Source of the DNA: an uncultured Brevinema sp.
GTDB lineage: Bacteria > Spirochaetota > Brevinematia > Brevinematales > Brevinemataceae
Reading direction: 5' to 3'
DNA: 64,000 bases
NCBI GenBank assembly: GCA_947038195.1
Contig: CAMQVI010000003.1
Coordinates: 1 to 64,000, forward strand
A program made the position numbers and the translations under genes. Positions within the stretch are counted from its first letter, which is position 1; every line of letters begins with the position of its first letter. Of the stretch, positions 24,883 through 33,212 are shown piece after piece. The notes beneath the pieces are model-generated. The model was not told the DNA's origin and did not search any database. It saw only the letters and a program-made list of their open reading frames with translations.

Positions 24883-24920
24883 AAAAAAGCCTCTATACTT
24901 TAAAATATAGAGGCTTTTTT
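24883..24920. terminator. Bidirectional terminator between cvpA-like gene and glyQ
   Basis: AAAAAAGCCTCTATA (24883-24897) pairs with TATAGAGGCTTTTTT (24906-24920), 8-base loop. The glyQ stop codon is immediately next to it. Confidence 0.88.
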
Positions 24921-25796
24921 CTATCCTGTGATTTTTTCTTTTTGATCCAAACGTTCTACCCATGCTTCGGCTACTTGCGCCGTCATACTACGAACTCTTA
25001 AAATATAAGACTCTCTTTCTGTGACAGAAATAGCACCCAGAGAACCTAAGGTGTTAAAAATATGGGAACATTTTATAGCAAGGTCATAAGCAGCAAATAT
25101 GGCTTTAGCTCCTATAGCTAATTCAAATTCTTTTTCAAAGTCATCAAATAATCTAAAATAAAGGGATTGAGTGGCTACTTCAAAAGAATAAGTAGAATAA
25201 TCCCACTCTGAATCTAAATGCAAATCTCCATAAGTAGTGGTATCATTCCATTGTAGATCTTTAAAATGTTCTACCCCTTGTAAGTACATGGCTAGTCTTT
25301 CTGTTCCATAAGTAAGCTCAGCAGGAACAGAGGGCAAGGTAATACCCCCCACTTGCTGAAAATAGGTGTATTGAGTGATTTCCATACCATCTAACCAGAC
25401 TTCCCAGCCTAATCCCCAAGCTCCAAGAGTCGGTGATTTCCAATCATCATGCACAAAACGTAAATCATGTTTTTTCAGGTCTACCCCTATGTATTCTAAA
25501 CTTTGTAAATAAAGATCCATAATATTTTCGGGAGCAGGTTTTAGGAGTGCTTGAAATTGATAATAAAAGCCCATACGATTGGGGTTTTCTCCATAACGTC
25601 CATCTCCAGGACGACGGCAAGGCTCAACATAAGCCACACGCCAAGGATTGGCTCCTAAAGATCTTAAAAAAGTATCTGGGTTAAAAGTCCCAGCCCCTTT
25701 TTCCAAATCGTAAGGTTCACGAATAAGACAATCTTGTTTTGCCCAAAATTCTTTTAGTTTGAAGATAATATCTTGAAAAGTAAGTGCTTTTGCCAT
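24921..25796 (-). CDS. glyQ: Glycyl-tRNA synthetase alpha subunit
   Basis: Catalytic alpha chain of the bacterial alpha2beta2 glycyl-tRNA synthetase. 291 residues, normal length, and highly conserved: [34 protein letters not shown] and [23 protein letters not shown] precedes the ATG. It is the last gene of its operon and is followed at once by a terminator, so the beta subunit glyS, usually next door, must be elsewhere. Confidence 0.96.
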   Translation of the reverse strand: MAKALTFQDIIFKLKEFWAKQDCLIREPYDLEKGAGTFNPDTFLRSLGANPWRVAYVEPCRRPGDGRYGENPNRMGFYYQFQALLKPAPENIMDLYLQSLEYIGVDLKKHDLRFVHDDWKSPTLGAWGLGWEVWLDGMEITQYTYFQQVGGITLPSVPAELTYGTERLAMYLQGVEHFKDLQWNDTTTYGDLHLDSEWDYSTYSFEVATQSLYFRLFDDFEKEFELAIGAKAIFAAYDLAIKCSHIFNTLGSLGAISVTERESYILRVRSMTAQVAEAWVERLDQKEKITG

Positions 25797-25857
25797 GTTG
25801 GTTTCCTCATCTTGGAATGTAGCTTTATTATATCATATCTCTATCAAATTTTCAAGC

Positions 25858-26793
25858 TTAAGAGTTCGCTGCTCTAAAGAGTCTATCTCTTAAAGCTACC
25901 CCTTGATGGATATTAGGGGGGATTTCACAATAAATCCTCTCTATTCCTTGTTGGTCACAGAGAAAGAAAGTATAATATAAGGCATGAACGTATTGTGAAA
26001 TATTATCAAAATGATAGATGTATTTGTATTCTTGAGTATCGATATCTAAATCGTTATTTAGATATAAAATAGCTGAGTTTTCATTGATAAAATCGAGCTT
26101 ATCTTCAAATAATATAATTTGAGCTAGGGGTTTATAGTGGGTAAATTGAGTGCCGGGAGATTGGTGAGATATTATTGTATTAGAGCTGGGCTTAATACCT
26201 GTTTTTTCTTCTATCATCTCTGCTGTAATATGTCCTGCCCTTAAAATATAAATATTTTCTTTGTCCACTTTAAGGACGGTGGATTCTATTCCTATATCTA
26301 AGACACCCCCATCTAGGAGTACAGCAGCTTTCCCTTTCATGTAATGCTCTGCCATTTCAAAGCTTGTGGGGGAGGGTTTCCCAGAGATATTAGCAGAGGG
26401 AGCACAAATAGGGACACCTACTGCTTTTAAAAATTCGAGAGCGATAGGATGATTAGGGATACGAACACCTACGCTATCCAAGCCCCCAGATACTTCTTTA
26501 GGGATTTTGGAACGTTTGGGTAGGATAAGAGAAATAGGACCAGGGGCAAATAATTCAAATAATCTTTCTTCTAAAGGGTTTAGAGAAGATGCTACTTTAA
26601 GACAATCATCAAGACTGGGCACATGGACGATGAGAGGGTTCGTGGGGGGGCGTTTTTTGAGCTCAAATATTTTAAGGACAGCCTCTTTACAAAGAGCATT
26701 CGCTCCTAGACCGTAGACCGTTTCTGTAGGAAATACGACACAATTATTCTCGTGAATAGCTGAAACAGCTTGTTGGATGATAAGATTATTCAC
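25858..26793 (-). CDS. ywlC: L-threonylcarbamoyladenylate synthase (Sua5/YwlC type)
   Basis: Makes threonylcarbamoyl-AMP for the t6A37 modification of ANN-decoding tRNAs. 311 residues: YrdC-like catalytic domain (~5-190) with FPTETVYGLGANA, KKRPPTNPLIVHV and APSANISGKPSPTS, then the Sua5 linker SPGTQFTHYKP (~213-223) and a C-terminal Rossmann-like Sua5 domain. The start is GTG three bases after the DUF58 stop, with only a weak AAGA ribosome site, so translation is probably coupled. Confidence 0.92.
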   Translation of the reverse strand: MNNLIIQQAVSAIHENNCVVFPTETVYGLGANALCKEAVLKIFELKKRPPTNPLIVHVPSLDDCLKVASSLNPLEERLFELFAPGPISLILPKRSKIPKEVSGGLDSVGVRIPNHPIALEFLKAVGVPICAPSANISGKPSPTSFEMAEHYMKGKAAVLLDGGVLDIGIESTVLKVDKENIYILRAGHITAEMIEEKTGIKPSSNTIISHQSPGTQFTHYKPLAQIILFEDKLDFINENSAILYLNNDLDIDTQEYKYIYHFDNISQYVHALYYTFFLCDQQGIERIYCEIPPNIHQGVALRDRLFRAANS

Positions 26794-26796
26794 AAT

Positions 26797-27675
26797 TTAT
26801 CTTCTTGCAGTGTGGCGTCTTAGTAGTTTATCTATTGTTTTTACATAGTCTGTAGAGGCATCTACTTCTGCGTGTTCTAGAGCTAGTTTTCTAAATATTT
26901 TTTTATATTGGGTAGCAAAAAAATCTTCATCTGTTAAGGATTTTTTAGTGATAGAGCTAAGCTTGGATTCTCCTGTTTCCATATCTTCTAGTTCTGTGAT
27001 TATAGGGAGGGAAAATGGGGAAGAAAAACTTTGTTCTAGGGGGTCTCTAACGACGATAGGGATTACCTCATGTTTTTTGGCTAAGGTACCCAAGGCATGT
27101 TCGTAAGAGCTATCAAAGAAATCACTTAAAACAAAAATAACCGCTTTTTTCTTGATGAGATGGTTCGCTTTTCTGAATACGACATCAAGATTAGTTAGAG
27201 GGGATAGGGATTGGTAATAAAAGACATCTCTTATGATACGAAGCATGTGCGAGTAATTACGAGTAGGGGGAATGATTTTTTCTATTTGGTCTGAGACAAG
27301 GATAAGCCCCGTTTTATCGTTAGCAAAGAAAGCAGTAAAGCCCAAAAGGGCAGTAATTTCTGCCATAATATGTCTTTTTGATTTAACACTTCCGAAATCT
27401 TCGGAGGAAGAAATATCTACAATAAAATAAGTGAGCAGTTCTCTTTCTTCTGTAAAGGTTTTTACGAAGGGTTCATTCATACGAGCCGTAACATTCCAAT
27501 CGATATCTCTGACATTATCCCCATGAATATAGCTACGTACTTCGTCAAATTCCATACCCCTTCCACGAAAAGAACTTTTATAGTCACTTTGGAGGGAGCT
27601 ATTCACCATTTTACGAGCTTTAATTTCTAGGTGTTTGGTCTGAGCGACAATCTCAGAAATAGGAATATCAACCAT
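26797..27675 (-). CDS. DUF58 domain protein
   Basis: 292 residues. The DUF58 signature EVRSYIHGDNVRDIDWNVTAR is at ~44-64, followed by a von Willebrand A-like fold (FIVDISSSED, ~103-112, and FVLSDFFDSS, ~185-194) with the D-x-S-x-S metal-site pattern. DUF58 proteins often sit with a MoxR AAA chaperone and BatA/BatB; here no MoxR gene is adjacent. The ATG overlaps the stop of the preceding gene by one base (TAATG). Confidence 0.8.
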   Translation of the reverse strand: MVDIPISEIVAQTKHLEIKARKMVNSSLQSDYKSSFRGRGMEFDEVRSYIHGDNVRDIDWNVTARMNEPFVKTFTEERELLTYFIVDISSSEDFGSVKSKRHIMAEITALLGFTAFFANDKTGLILVSDQIEKIIPPTRNYSHMLRIIRDVFYYQSLSPLTNLDVVFRKANHLIKKKAVIFVLSDFFDSSYEHALGTLAKKHEVIPIVVRDPLEQSFSSPFSLPIITELEDMETGESKLSSITKKSLTDEDFFATQYKKIFRKLALEHAEVDASTDYVKTIDKLLRRHTARR

Positions 27676-27971
27676 TATTTTTTATCCTTATCTTCTTTTT
27701 CTACCAAAGTAGTTTCGATAAAATCTATATTGTTTGATTGAGGGGGAGGGTTTTGACGATCCCCCGTTTTATAAGTCCTAACATGGATAAAAGAACCAGC
27801 AGGATTTTTCCCTGTGATTTTTGCTATAAGCCACATAATTCCAAAGGAAACAAAACCAATAACAACAATAACCATAAAAACAGGGAGAAAGAAATAAAAC
27901 AGAAAGAAAATCCCTACAAGGAAAGAGAGAAGAGAAAAAATCCCAAAAGGATCGTTGGATCTAAATTGCAT
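27675..27971 (-). CDS. Small hypothetical membrane protein
   Basis: 98 residues, not recognised. Two closely spaced membrane helices (~12-57) and a polar C-terminal cytoplasmic tail with NPPPQSNN. It lies between another membrane protein and the DUF58 gene and is coupled to DUF58 by a one-base overlap, so it may belong to a DUF58 complex. Only a weak ribosome site (AAGAG) precedes the ATG. Confidence 0.55.
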   Translation of the reverse strand: MQFRSNDPFGIFSLLSFLVGIFFLFYFFLPVFMVIVVIGFVSFGIMWLIAKITGKNPAGSFIHVRTYKTGDRQNPPPQSNNIDFIETTLVEKEDKDKK

Positions 27972-27980
27972 TAGGTGCTC

Positions 27981-28442
27981 TTAAAAGAAAGGTATTCGGT
28001 ATAAGATAGAGTGTAATACGGCTACCACTAAGGTGAGCCACCCAGCGATAGGGGATATTTTTTCTAGGACGATATTTAGTTGTACTTTGAGGGGCTCATA
28101 AGGTATCCAGTCAAATAATTGAGGGACAAGGATAAAAGCATCAAAAAATAACATAGTAGCAGGAATAAGAGCTCCAATAAGAGTTATCCCTCCGTAGATA
28201 GATCCAAAATCGGGAGCAAAGAAATTCCACAAGGCTAATATAATAGCGACATGTCCTGAAATCATTCTCACTTTATCATTTTCTAAGAAAAGCAGACCTT
28301 CTTTTAGTTTTAAAACAAAACTACTAGGGGAATCTTGCTTACTGATACGATTGTTTATGGCATCACTTATTGGGTGTGCTAGTAATAAAATGGCGTAATA
28401 AAATAGTGCGAGCACTAAAAGAAATACTCCTAATATAGACAT
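27981..28442 (-). CDS. Hypothetical membrane protein
   Basis: 153 residues, not recognised. Helices near 1-22, 63-78, 83-105 and 132-150. First gene of a five-gene operon with the 98-residue protein, DUF58, Sua5 and glyQ. AAGGAG precedes the ATG. A perfect 19-base palindrome lies between its promoter and start. Confidence 0.55.
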   Translation of the reverse strand: MSILGVFLLVLALFYYAILLLAHPISDAINNRISKQDSPSSFVLKLKEGLLFLENDKVRMISGHVAIILALWNFFAPDFGSIYGGITLIGALIPATMLFFDAFILVPQLFDWIPYEPLKVQLNIVLEKISPIAGWLTLVVAVLHSILYRIPFF

Positions 28443-28460
28443 AATTAACTCCTTAAAATC

Positions 28461-28479
28461 AATCTAATTCAATTAGATT
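28461..28479. promoter_or_regulatory. Perfect palindromic operator at the DUF58 operon promoter
   Basis: AATCTAATT-C-AATTAGATT, nine-base arms with a one-base centre, overlapping the end of the -10 box. Position and symmetry fit a homodimeric repressor. Confidence 0.5.
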
Positions 28480-28505
28480 ATACATAATTTTTCCCATTAC
28501 GTCAA
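28477..28505 (-). promoter_or_regulatory. Promoter of the DUF58-sua5-glyQ operon
   Basis: TTGACG (28500-28505) and TATAAT (28477-28482) on the minus strand, 17-base spacer, with TG before the -10 box. Confidence 0.7.
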
Positions 28506-28566
28506 GGTTGAGCACTTGTTAATTTTTTTACTCGATATTACTTAAGTCTATAATAAAATAAATTAC

Positions 28567-28595
28567 TTGCATTTAATGTTTTTTTATTATATAAT
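28567..28595 (+). promoter_or_regulatory. Promoter of the Gfo/Idh/MocA gene
   Basis: TTGCAT (28567-28572) and TATAAT (28590-28595), 17-base spacer. Confidence 0.6.
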
Positions 28596-28641
28596 TAAAT
28601 TTAGGAATCATTATTCAAAATAAGGGACGAGGTGGGTTAAG

Positions 28642-29646
28642 ATGAGTGGAAGTGTTGTAGAAAATAAACCAATTAAAATAGGTGTAGTCGGCGCTGGTCA
28701 TATGGGGCAATACCATATAAATCTCTTATCAAAAATATTACCAGAAAATCATATTTTCATCTATGATCAAGATTCAGAGCGTAGTAAACTTATGGCAGAA
28801 ACTTACCAAGCAGTCTCTTGCCCTGTCTTAGAAGAGTGCTTATCAGCAGTAGATGCTGTTATTATAGCGGTACCTACTTATTTACATTATGAATATGCCA
28901 TGAAAGCGATGAAAGCTGGGTGCCATGTTCTTGTAGAAAAACCTATATCTAATGATTTAAAATGTGCTCAAGAAATGATGGCTTATGCAGAAGAAAATAA
29001 TTTAATCCTTCATATAGGACATATAGAACGTTTTAATGGTGCTGTACAAGCAATGCGTGATATTGTCGATAAGCCTTATTATTTTCAAGCGCAACGCATA
29101 GGCTCTGTGTCTCGTATCCAAGATGTGGGTGTGGTGTTGGATTTGATGATACATGATATTGATATTATTCTATCTTTTGTTGATTCCCCTGTCCGTGAAG
29201 TCGTAGCCTACGGAGAATCCATAATTACGGATTTTGAAGATTATGCTTTAGCTACCTTATATTTTGAAAATGGAACAGTAGCCACCCTAACAGCCAGTCG
29301 TGTTTCTAGTCATAAAGCAAGAACAATGTTTGTCTCTCAAGAAAAAATATATATTCAGCTAGATTATTCCACAAATGATTTAGTCGTCTATAAAAATCAA
29401 TATACAGAGTACACAGTCTCTCAAAGTCAAATTACCTATAAAGAAGAAAATATTGTTGATAGGGTCGTAGTCCACAAAGACAATCCCCTTAAGCTAGAGC
29501 TAGAATACTTTATAGATGAAATCAGTGGTAACCTAGGTGCTAGTAAGTATAAAAATATTCTCTGGGATTCCCATTCCAATCTCTACACTATGGAAATAGC
29601 GTTCAGAATTCTAAAAGAAATAGAAAGAAGTGGCAAGAGAAGTTAA
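28642..29646 (+). CDS. Gfo/Idh/MocA family oxidoreductase
   Basis: 334 residues. N-terminal Rossmann fold with GVVGAGHMGQYH (~14-25), the EKPISND catalytic-lysine segment (~100-106) and GHIERFNGAV (~128-137), then the C-terminal alpha/beta domain with DLMIHDIDIIL. It uses NAD(P) to oxidise or reduce a sugar or sugar nucleotide. In some spirochaetes a relative (GnnA) oxidises UDP-GlcNAc for lipid A, but nothing nearby confirms that here. Its end overlaps the convergent pncC gene by four bases. Confidence 0.82.
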   Translation: MSGSVVENKPIKIGVVGAGHMGQYHINLLSKILPENHIFIYDQDSERSKLMAETYQAVSCPVLEECLSAVDAVIIAVPTYLHYEYAMKAMKAGCHVLVEKPISNDLKCAQEMMAYAEENNLILHIGHIERFNGAVQAMRDIVDKPYYFQAQRIGSVSRIQDVGVVLDLMIHDIDIILSFVDSPVREVVAYGESIITDFEDYALATLYFENGTVATLTASRVSSHKARTMFVSQEKIYIQLDYSTNDLVVYKNQYTEYTVSQSQITYKEENIVDRVVVHKDNPLKLELEYFIDEISGNLGASKYKNILWDSHSNLYTMEIAFRILKEIERSGKRS

Positions 29647-30167
29647 ATTTCTCTTGCATCTACTAATCGAAGATCAAAAAAATCATCCTCTCGTTCTGTG
29701 GCTAATAATAATTGTAAACTTAAACACACACTTTCTTTTCGGATTTCTTCTCTAGTACCTTCTAATAAAAACTGCTGTGCCCACCCTCCCTCCAGAGACA
29801 AAACTGCTATATATACAGTGCCCACAGGTTTAAGAGGGGTTCCTCCATCTGGGCCTGCAATACCCGTAATAGCTATGACATAGTCAGCCTTAGATAATTC
29901 TAAAGCTCCCTTACTCATTTCTATTGCTGACTCAAAACTAACTGCTCCATGAGTTTCTAAAGTAGCGGGGGGTACTTTTAAAATATCTTGTTTAATTCTA
30001 TTATCATAAGAAACAACGCCCCCTAGTAAGACCTTAGAGGAACCTGATATATTGGCGATACTAGCTGATATAAGACCTGCTGTACAACTTTCGGCGGTGA
30101 AAATCATTTTATTTTCTTTCCCTAAAAGACTAACCACTTCTTGAGCTAGTTTATTAATTTTTTCCAT
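29643..30167 (-). CDS. pncC: CinA C-terminal domain protein, nicotinamide-nucleotide amidohydrolase (PncC-like)
   Basis: 174 residues containing only the CinA C-terminal domain, which in PncC deamidates NMN to NaMN in pyridine nucleotide recycling. AESCTAGLISASI (~25-37), GGVVSYDNRIK (~49-59), and ITGIAGPDGGTPLKPVGTVY (~99-118) are the family blocks. The N-terminal CinA domain is absent, as in the single-domain PncC. AAGGA precedes the ATG. Confidence 0.88.
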   Translation of the reverse strand: MEKINKLAQEVVSLLGKENKMIFTAESCTAGLISASIANISGSSKVLLGGVVSYDNRIKQDILKVPPATLETHGAVSFESAIEMSKGALELSKADYVIAITGIAGPDGGTPLKPVGTVYIAVLSLEGGWAQQFLLEGTREEIRKESVCLSLQLLLATEREDDFFDLRLVDAREI

Positions 30168-30207
30168 TATCCTGTCCTTATTGTTTGTTCTTTTTTATTT
30201 AATAGTC

Positions 30208-30236
30208 TTGCTTATATAATAAAAAATAGATATAAT
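30208..30236 (+). promoter_or_regulatory. Promoter of pgi
   Basis: TTGCTT (30208-30213) and TATAAT (30231-30236), 17-base spacer. Confidence 0.6.
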
Positions 30237-30266
30237 ATATTATAAATCAAATTAGGAGAATGAGCA

Positions 30267-31922
30267 ATGTTAAAAATGAAAAATCCTACAGAAACTCAAT
30301 CATGGGAAAAATTACAAGACCATTATGAAACTATCAAAAACGTGGAAATGAAAGAAATGTTTTTAGCAGAAGATAAAAACGATAAATCTCGTTTTGATAA
30401 ATATCATATTTTGTTTAAAGATCTTCTTTTTGATTATTCTAAAAATCGTATTAATGAAGATACTATGTCTTTATTGGTTAATCTAGCAAAAGAATTAGAC
30501 CTTAAAGATGCTATTAATAAGCAATTTTCAGGAGATATTATTAATGGTACAGAACAAAGAGCCGTTCTTCACACTGCTCTTCGCAACCAGTCTTCTAATC
30601 CTGTACTTGTAGATGGTAAAGATGTTATGCCCAGTGTGAGAGAAGTTTTAGCTCGTATTAAGGTTTTTTCTAACAAAGTACGTTCAGGAGAATGGAAAGG
30701 CTACACGGGTAAAGCGATTACTGATGTGGTAAATGTAGGGATAGGGGGATCAGATTTAGGTCCTGTTATGGTTGTAGAAGCTCTAAAACACTATAATACC
30801 CAATTAAATGTTCATTTTGTATCTAATGTAGATGGTACGCACATTGTAGAAACTTTAAAAGATTTAGATATGGAAACGACTTTATTTGTTGTTGCCTCAA
30901 AAACCTTTACCACTCAAGAAACGATGACTAATGCTGAATCGGCAAAAAATTTATTTCTCAAAAAAGCCAAAAATCCTAGTCACGTAGCTAAACATTTTGT
31001 TGCTGTATCCACTAATGCTGAGTTAGTAGAAAAATTTGGTATTGATACGGAGAATATGTTTGGATTTTGGAATTGGGTAGGGGGACGTTATTCTATATGG
31101 TCTGCTGTAGGACTGCCTATCGCCTTAGCTTTGGGCTTTGATAATTTTGAAGGTCTTTTAAAAGGTGCTTACGATATGGATGAGCATTTTAAAAACACAG
31201 ATTTTGATAAAAACATTCCTGTTATTATGGCACTTTTAGGCATTTGGTATAATAATTTTTTTGGTGCAGAAAGCTCAGCTATTCTCCCTTATGATCAATA
31301 TTTACACCGTTTTGCAGCCTACTTTCAACAGGGAGATATGGAATCCAGTGGAAAATATGTAGACAGATCGGGTAAACCTGTAAACTATCAAACAGGACCT
31401 ATTATTTGGGGGGAACCTGGTACGAATGGTCAACATGCTTTTTATCAGCTTATTCATCAAGGCACCAAATTAATCCCTTGTGATTTCCTTGCTCCTATAG
31501 AAAGCTTAAATCCTCTAGGGGAACATCACAAAATATTATTATCTAATTATTTCGCTCAAACAGAAGCTTTAATGAAAGGTAAGAGCTTAGAAGAAGTTAC
31601 GGAAGAATTAAAAAATGCTAAAAAATCTAATGAAGAAATAGCATTTTTAGCTCCTTTCAAAGTCTTTCTAGGTAATAAACCAAGTAATTCTTTCCTCTTT
31701 AAAAAAATGACCCCTTCTATGCTGGGAATGTTGGTAGCCATGTATGAACATAAAATATTTGTACAGGGTATTGTTTGGAATATTTTCAGTTTTGACCAAT
31801 GGGGTGTAGAATTAGGAAAAGTGCTAGCAGGACGTATCCTCCCTGAGTTACAAGGGAAAGAAAAAATAAACACTCATGATTCTTCTACCAATAGTCTAAT
31901 TAATGCTTTTAAAAATAACTAA
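30267..31922 (+). CDS. pgi: Glucose-6-phosphate isomerase
   Basis: Interconverts glucose-6-phosphate and fructose-6-phosphate. 551 residues, the long E. coli/eukaryote-like form. Blocks include [41 protein letters not shown], the [13 protein letters not shown] segment and the C-terminal signature [10 protein letters not shown]. It has its own promoter and terminator. Together with the phosphoglucomutase and GlgC elsewhere in the window it connects hexose phosphates to glycogen. Confidence 0.97.
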   Translation: MLKMKNPTETQSWEKLQDHYETIKNVEMKEMFLAEDKNDKSRFDKYHILFKDLLFDYSKNRINEDTMSLLVNLAKELDLKDAINKQFSGDIINGTEQRAVLHTALRNQSSNPVLVDGKDVMPSVREVLARIKVFSNKVRSGEWKGYTGKAITDVVNVGIGGSDLGPVMVVEALKHYNTQLNVHFVSNVDGTHIVETLKDLDMETTLFVVASKTFTTQETMTNAESAKNLFLKKAKNPSHVAKHFVAVSTNAELVEKFGIDTENMFGFWNWVGGRYSIWSAVGLPIALALGFDNFEGLLKGAYDMDEHFKNTDFDKNIPVIMALLGIWYNNFFGAESSAILPYDQYLHRFAAYFQQGDMESSGKYVDRSGKPVNYQTGPIIWGEPGTNGQHAFYQLIHQGTKLIPCDFLAPIESLNPLGEHHKILLSNYFAQTEALMKGKSLEEVTEELKNAKKSNEEIAFLAPFKVFLGNKPSNSFLFKKMTPSMLGMLVAMYEHKIFVQGIVWNIFSFDQWGVELGKVLAGRILPELQGKEKINTHDSSTNSLINAFKNN

Positions 31923-31925
31923 ATT

Positions 31926-31952
31926 AAAAAAAGGGCTGAAAAGCCCTTTTTT
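31926..31952. terminator. Bidirectional terminator after pgi
   Basis: AAAAAAAGGGCT pairs with AGCCCTTTTTT around GAAA. The minus-strand gene ends two bases beyond. Confidence 0.85.
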
Positions 31953-31954
31953 GA

Positions 31955-32545
31955 TTATCGAACAAAGCGAAAAGCCCCGAGTTTAATATTTGGTTTAGTG
32001 TAATCTCCCAGCACCTCATACTGAAGCATAGTATCATCACTGGTATCTATAGAAATAAGCGTTTCTATAGATATATGTCCTGTTTCTTCAAAATCAGGAT
32101 GCTCAAAAACATCTGTAGTGAGTACTTTCTTTTTACGGTCAATAAATGCTAAGCCAAAAGAGACTGCTTTTTTAGGCACAAGATAGATGTCTTTCATTCC
32201 TTTAAAATAGCGACCTGTATCCCTATCAATAAAAAATACATGATTGGGGTTAGGTTTTTCTGATATACTTATTTTTATTGTTTCTATGATATCACTTTTT
32301 TTATCATAGAATACAAGAGCGAGAAATTCCCCCTTAGGAAGGTTGGAAATACTGTTGATCACCCTTATTATTCGATAGCTTTTAAGATTTTTTTCTATGC
32401 TATCTTCTTCTCTTTGAATGAGCATAGTCTTTCTAGAAGGTTTTTTAGGGGCATCAAAACTCACCTCAATACCACTAGGAAATACTTGTATAGCGTAATT
32501 AGTGGTGTTTATTAACAAGAATAAAATTAAATAAATGATTTTCAT
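31955..32545 (-). CDS. Exported hypothetical protein, paralog of the next gene
   Basis: 196 residues with a signal peptide (IIYLILFLLINTTNYA, 3-18). The mature part is beta-rich and clearly related to the protein encoded at 32564: IRVINSISNLPKGEFLALVF aligns with IRIVNTLSLEKKQYTAILF, and DIYLVPKKAVSFGLAFID with DVYDIPEEAEYFIFAVID. Family unknown. The two genes are 18 bases apart in the same direction, so they probably form an operon ending at the pgi terminator. Confidence 0.6.
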   Translation of the reverse strand: MKIIYLILFLLINTTNYAIQVFPSGIEVSFDAPKKPSRKTMLIQREEDSIEKNLKSYRIIRVINSISNLPKGEFLALVFYDKKSDIIETIKISISEKPNPNHVFFIDRDTGRYFKGMKDIYLVPKKAVSFGLAFIDRKKKVLTTDVFEHPDFEETGHISIETLISIDTSDDTMLQYEVLGDYTKPNIKLGAFRFVR

Positions 32546-32563
32546 AAAGACCTCTCAAATAGT

Positions 32564-33184
32564 TTATAAAATATGAAAAATTCCTACTCTCGTAAAAAGA
32601 TTTTCTTTAGTGCCTAATAGCTCTACTTGTAGTATCGCTCTATCAGCAGGACGAATTTTTTGGAAATTAACTATTTGAACTTGATTGTTATTATTAAAAT
32701 TTTCATGATTTGCTGTTGCGATAATGTTATCTTCTTCATCTATAACAGCAAAAATAAAATATTCAGCTTCTTCAGGAATATCATAAACATCTAATTTACC
32801 TTTGAAATTGTTATAAGAAGTTTTATCCATAAAAGAGATATATTCTGGACTAGGTTTATCTGTATCTAGGACTATTTTTTTTTCGATAAGAGTATTATTT
32901 TCATCATAAAATAATATAGCTGTGTATTGCTTTTTCTCCAAAGAAAGAGTGTTTACAATACGAATAAAACGATTGTGCTGTATCATGGCAGGGGCGACTA
33001 GTTCTTCTTTTTTACCCCTCTTTCTTCGTTTTTTCTTATAATCTGTTTCTTCGGGAACTTTTATTTTTTCTGGTACTATAAAGGACGCTTTAATAGAAGC
33101 AGGATAAGCTCGTAGTGTAGATATATCTGCATAGATAGCAGATGAAAACAGTAAGAAAAATATGTTAAGTGCAAAAAATCGCAT
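32564..33184 (-). CDS. Exported hypothetical protein, paralog of the previous gene
   Basis: 206 residues with a signal peptide (FFALNIFFLLFSSAIYA, 3-19). It has a Lys/Arg-rich insertion (KKRRKRGKKEE, ~50-60) that the sister protein lacks; otherwise the two align over ~130 residues. It lies 28 bases after mutS2 on the same strand. Function unknown; a periplasmic or outer-membrane role is inferred from the signal peptide. Confidence 0.6.
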   Translation of the reverse strand: MRFFALNIFFLLFSSAIYADISTLRAYPASIKASFIVPEKIKVPEETDYKKKRRKRGKKEELVAPAMIQHNRFIRIVNTLSLEKKQYTAILFYDENNTLIEKKIVLDTDKPSPEYISFMDKTSYNNFKGKLDVYDIPEEAEYFIFAVIDEEDNIIATANHENFNNNNQVQIVNFQKIRPADRAILQVELLGTKENLFTRVGIFHIL

Positions 33185-33212
33185 AAAAACCTCTTTGATT
33201 TAGAATGGAGTA

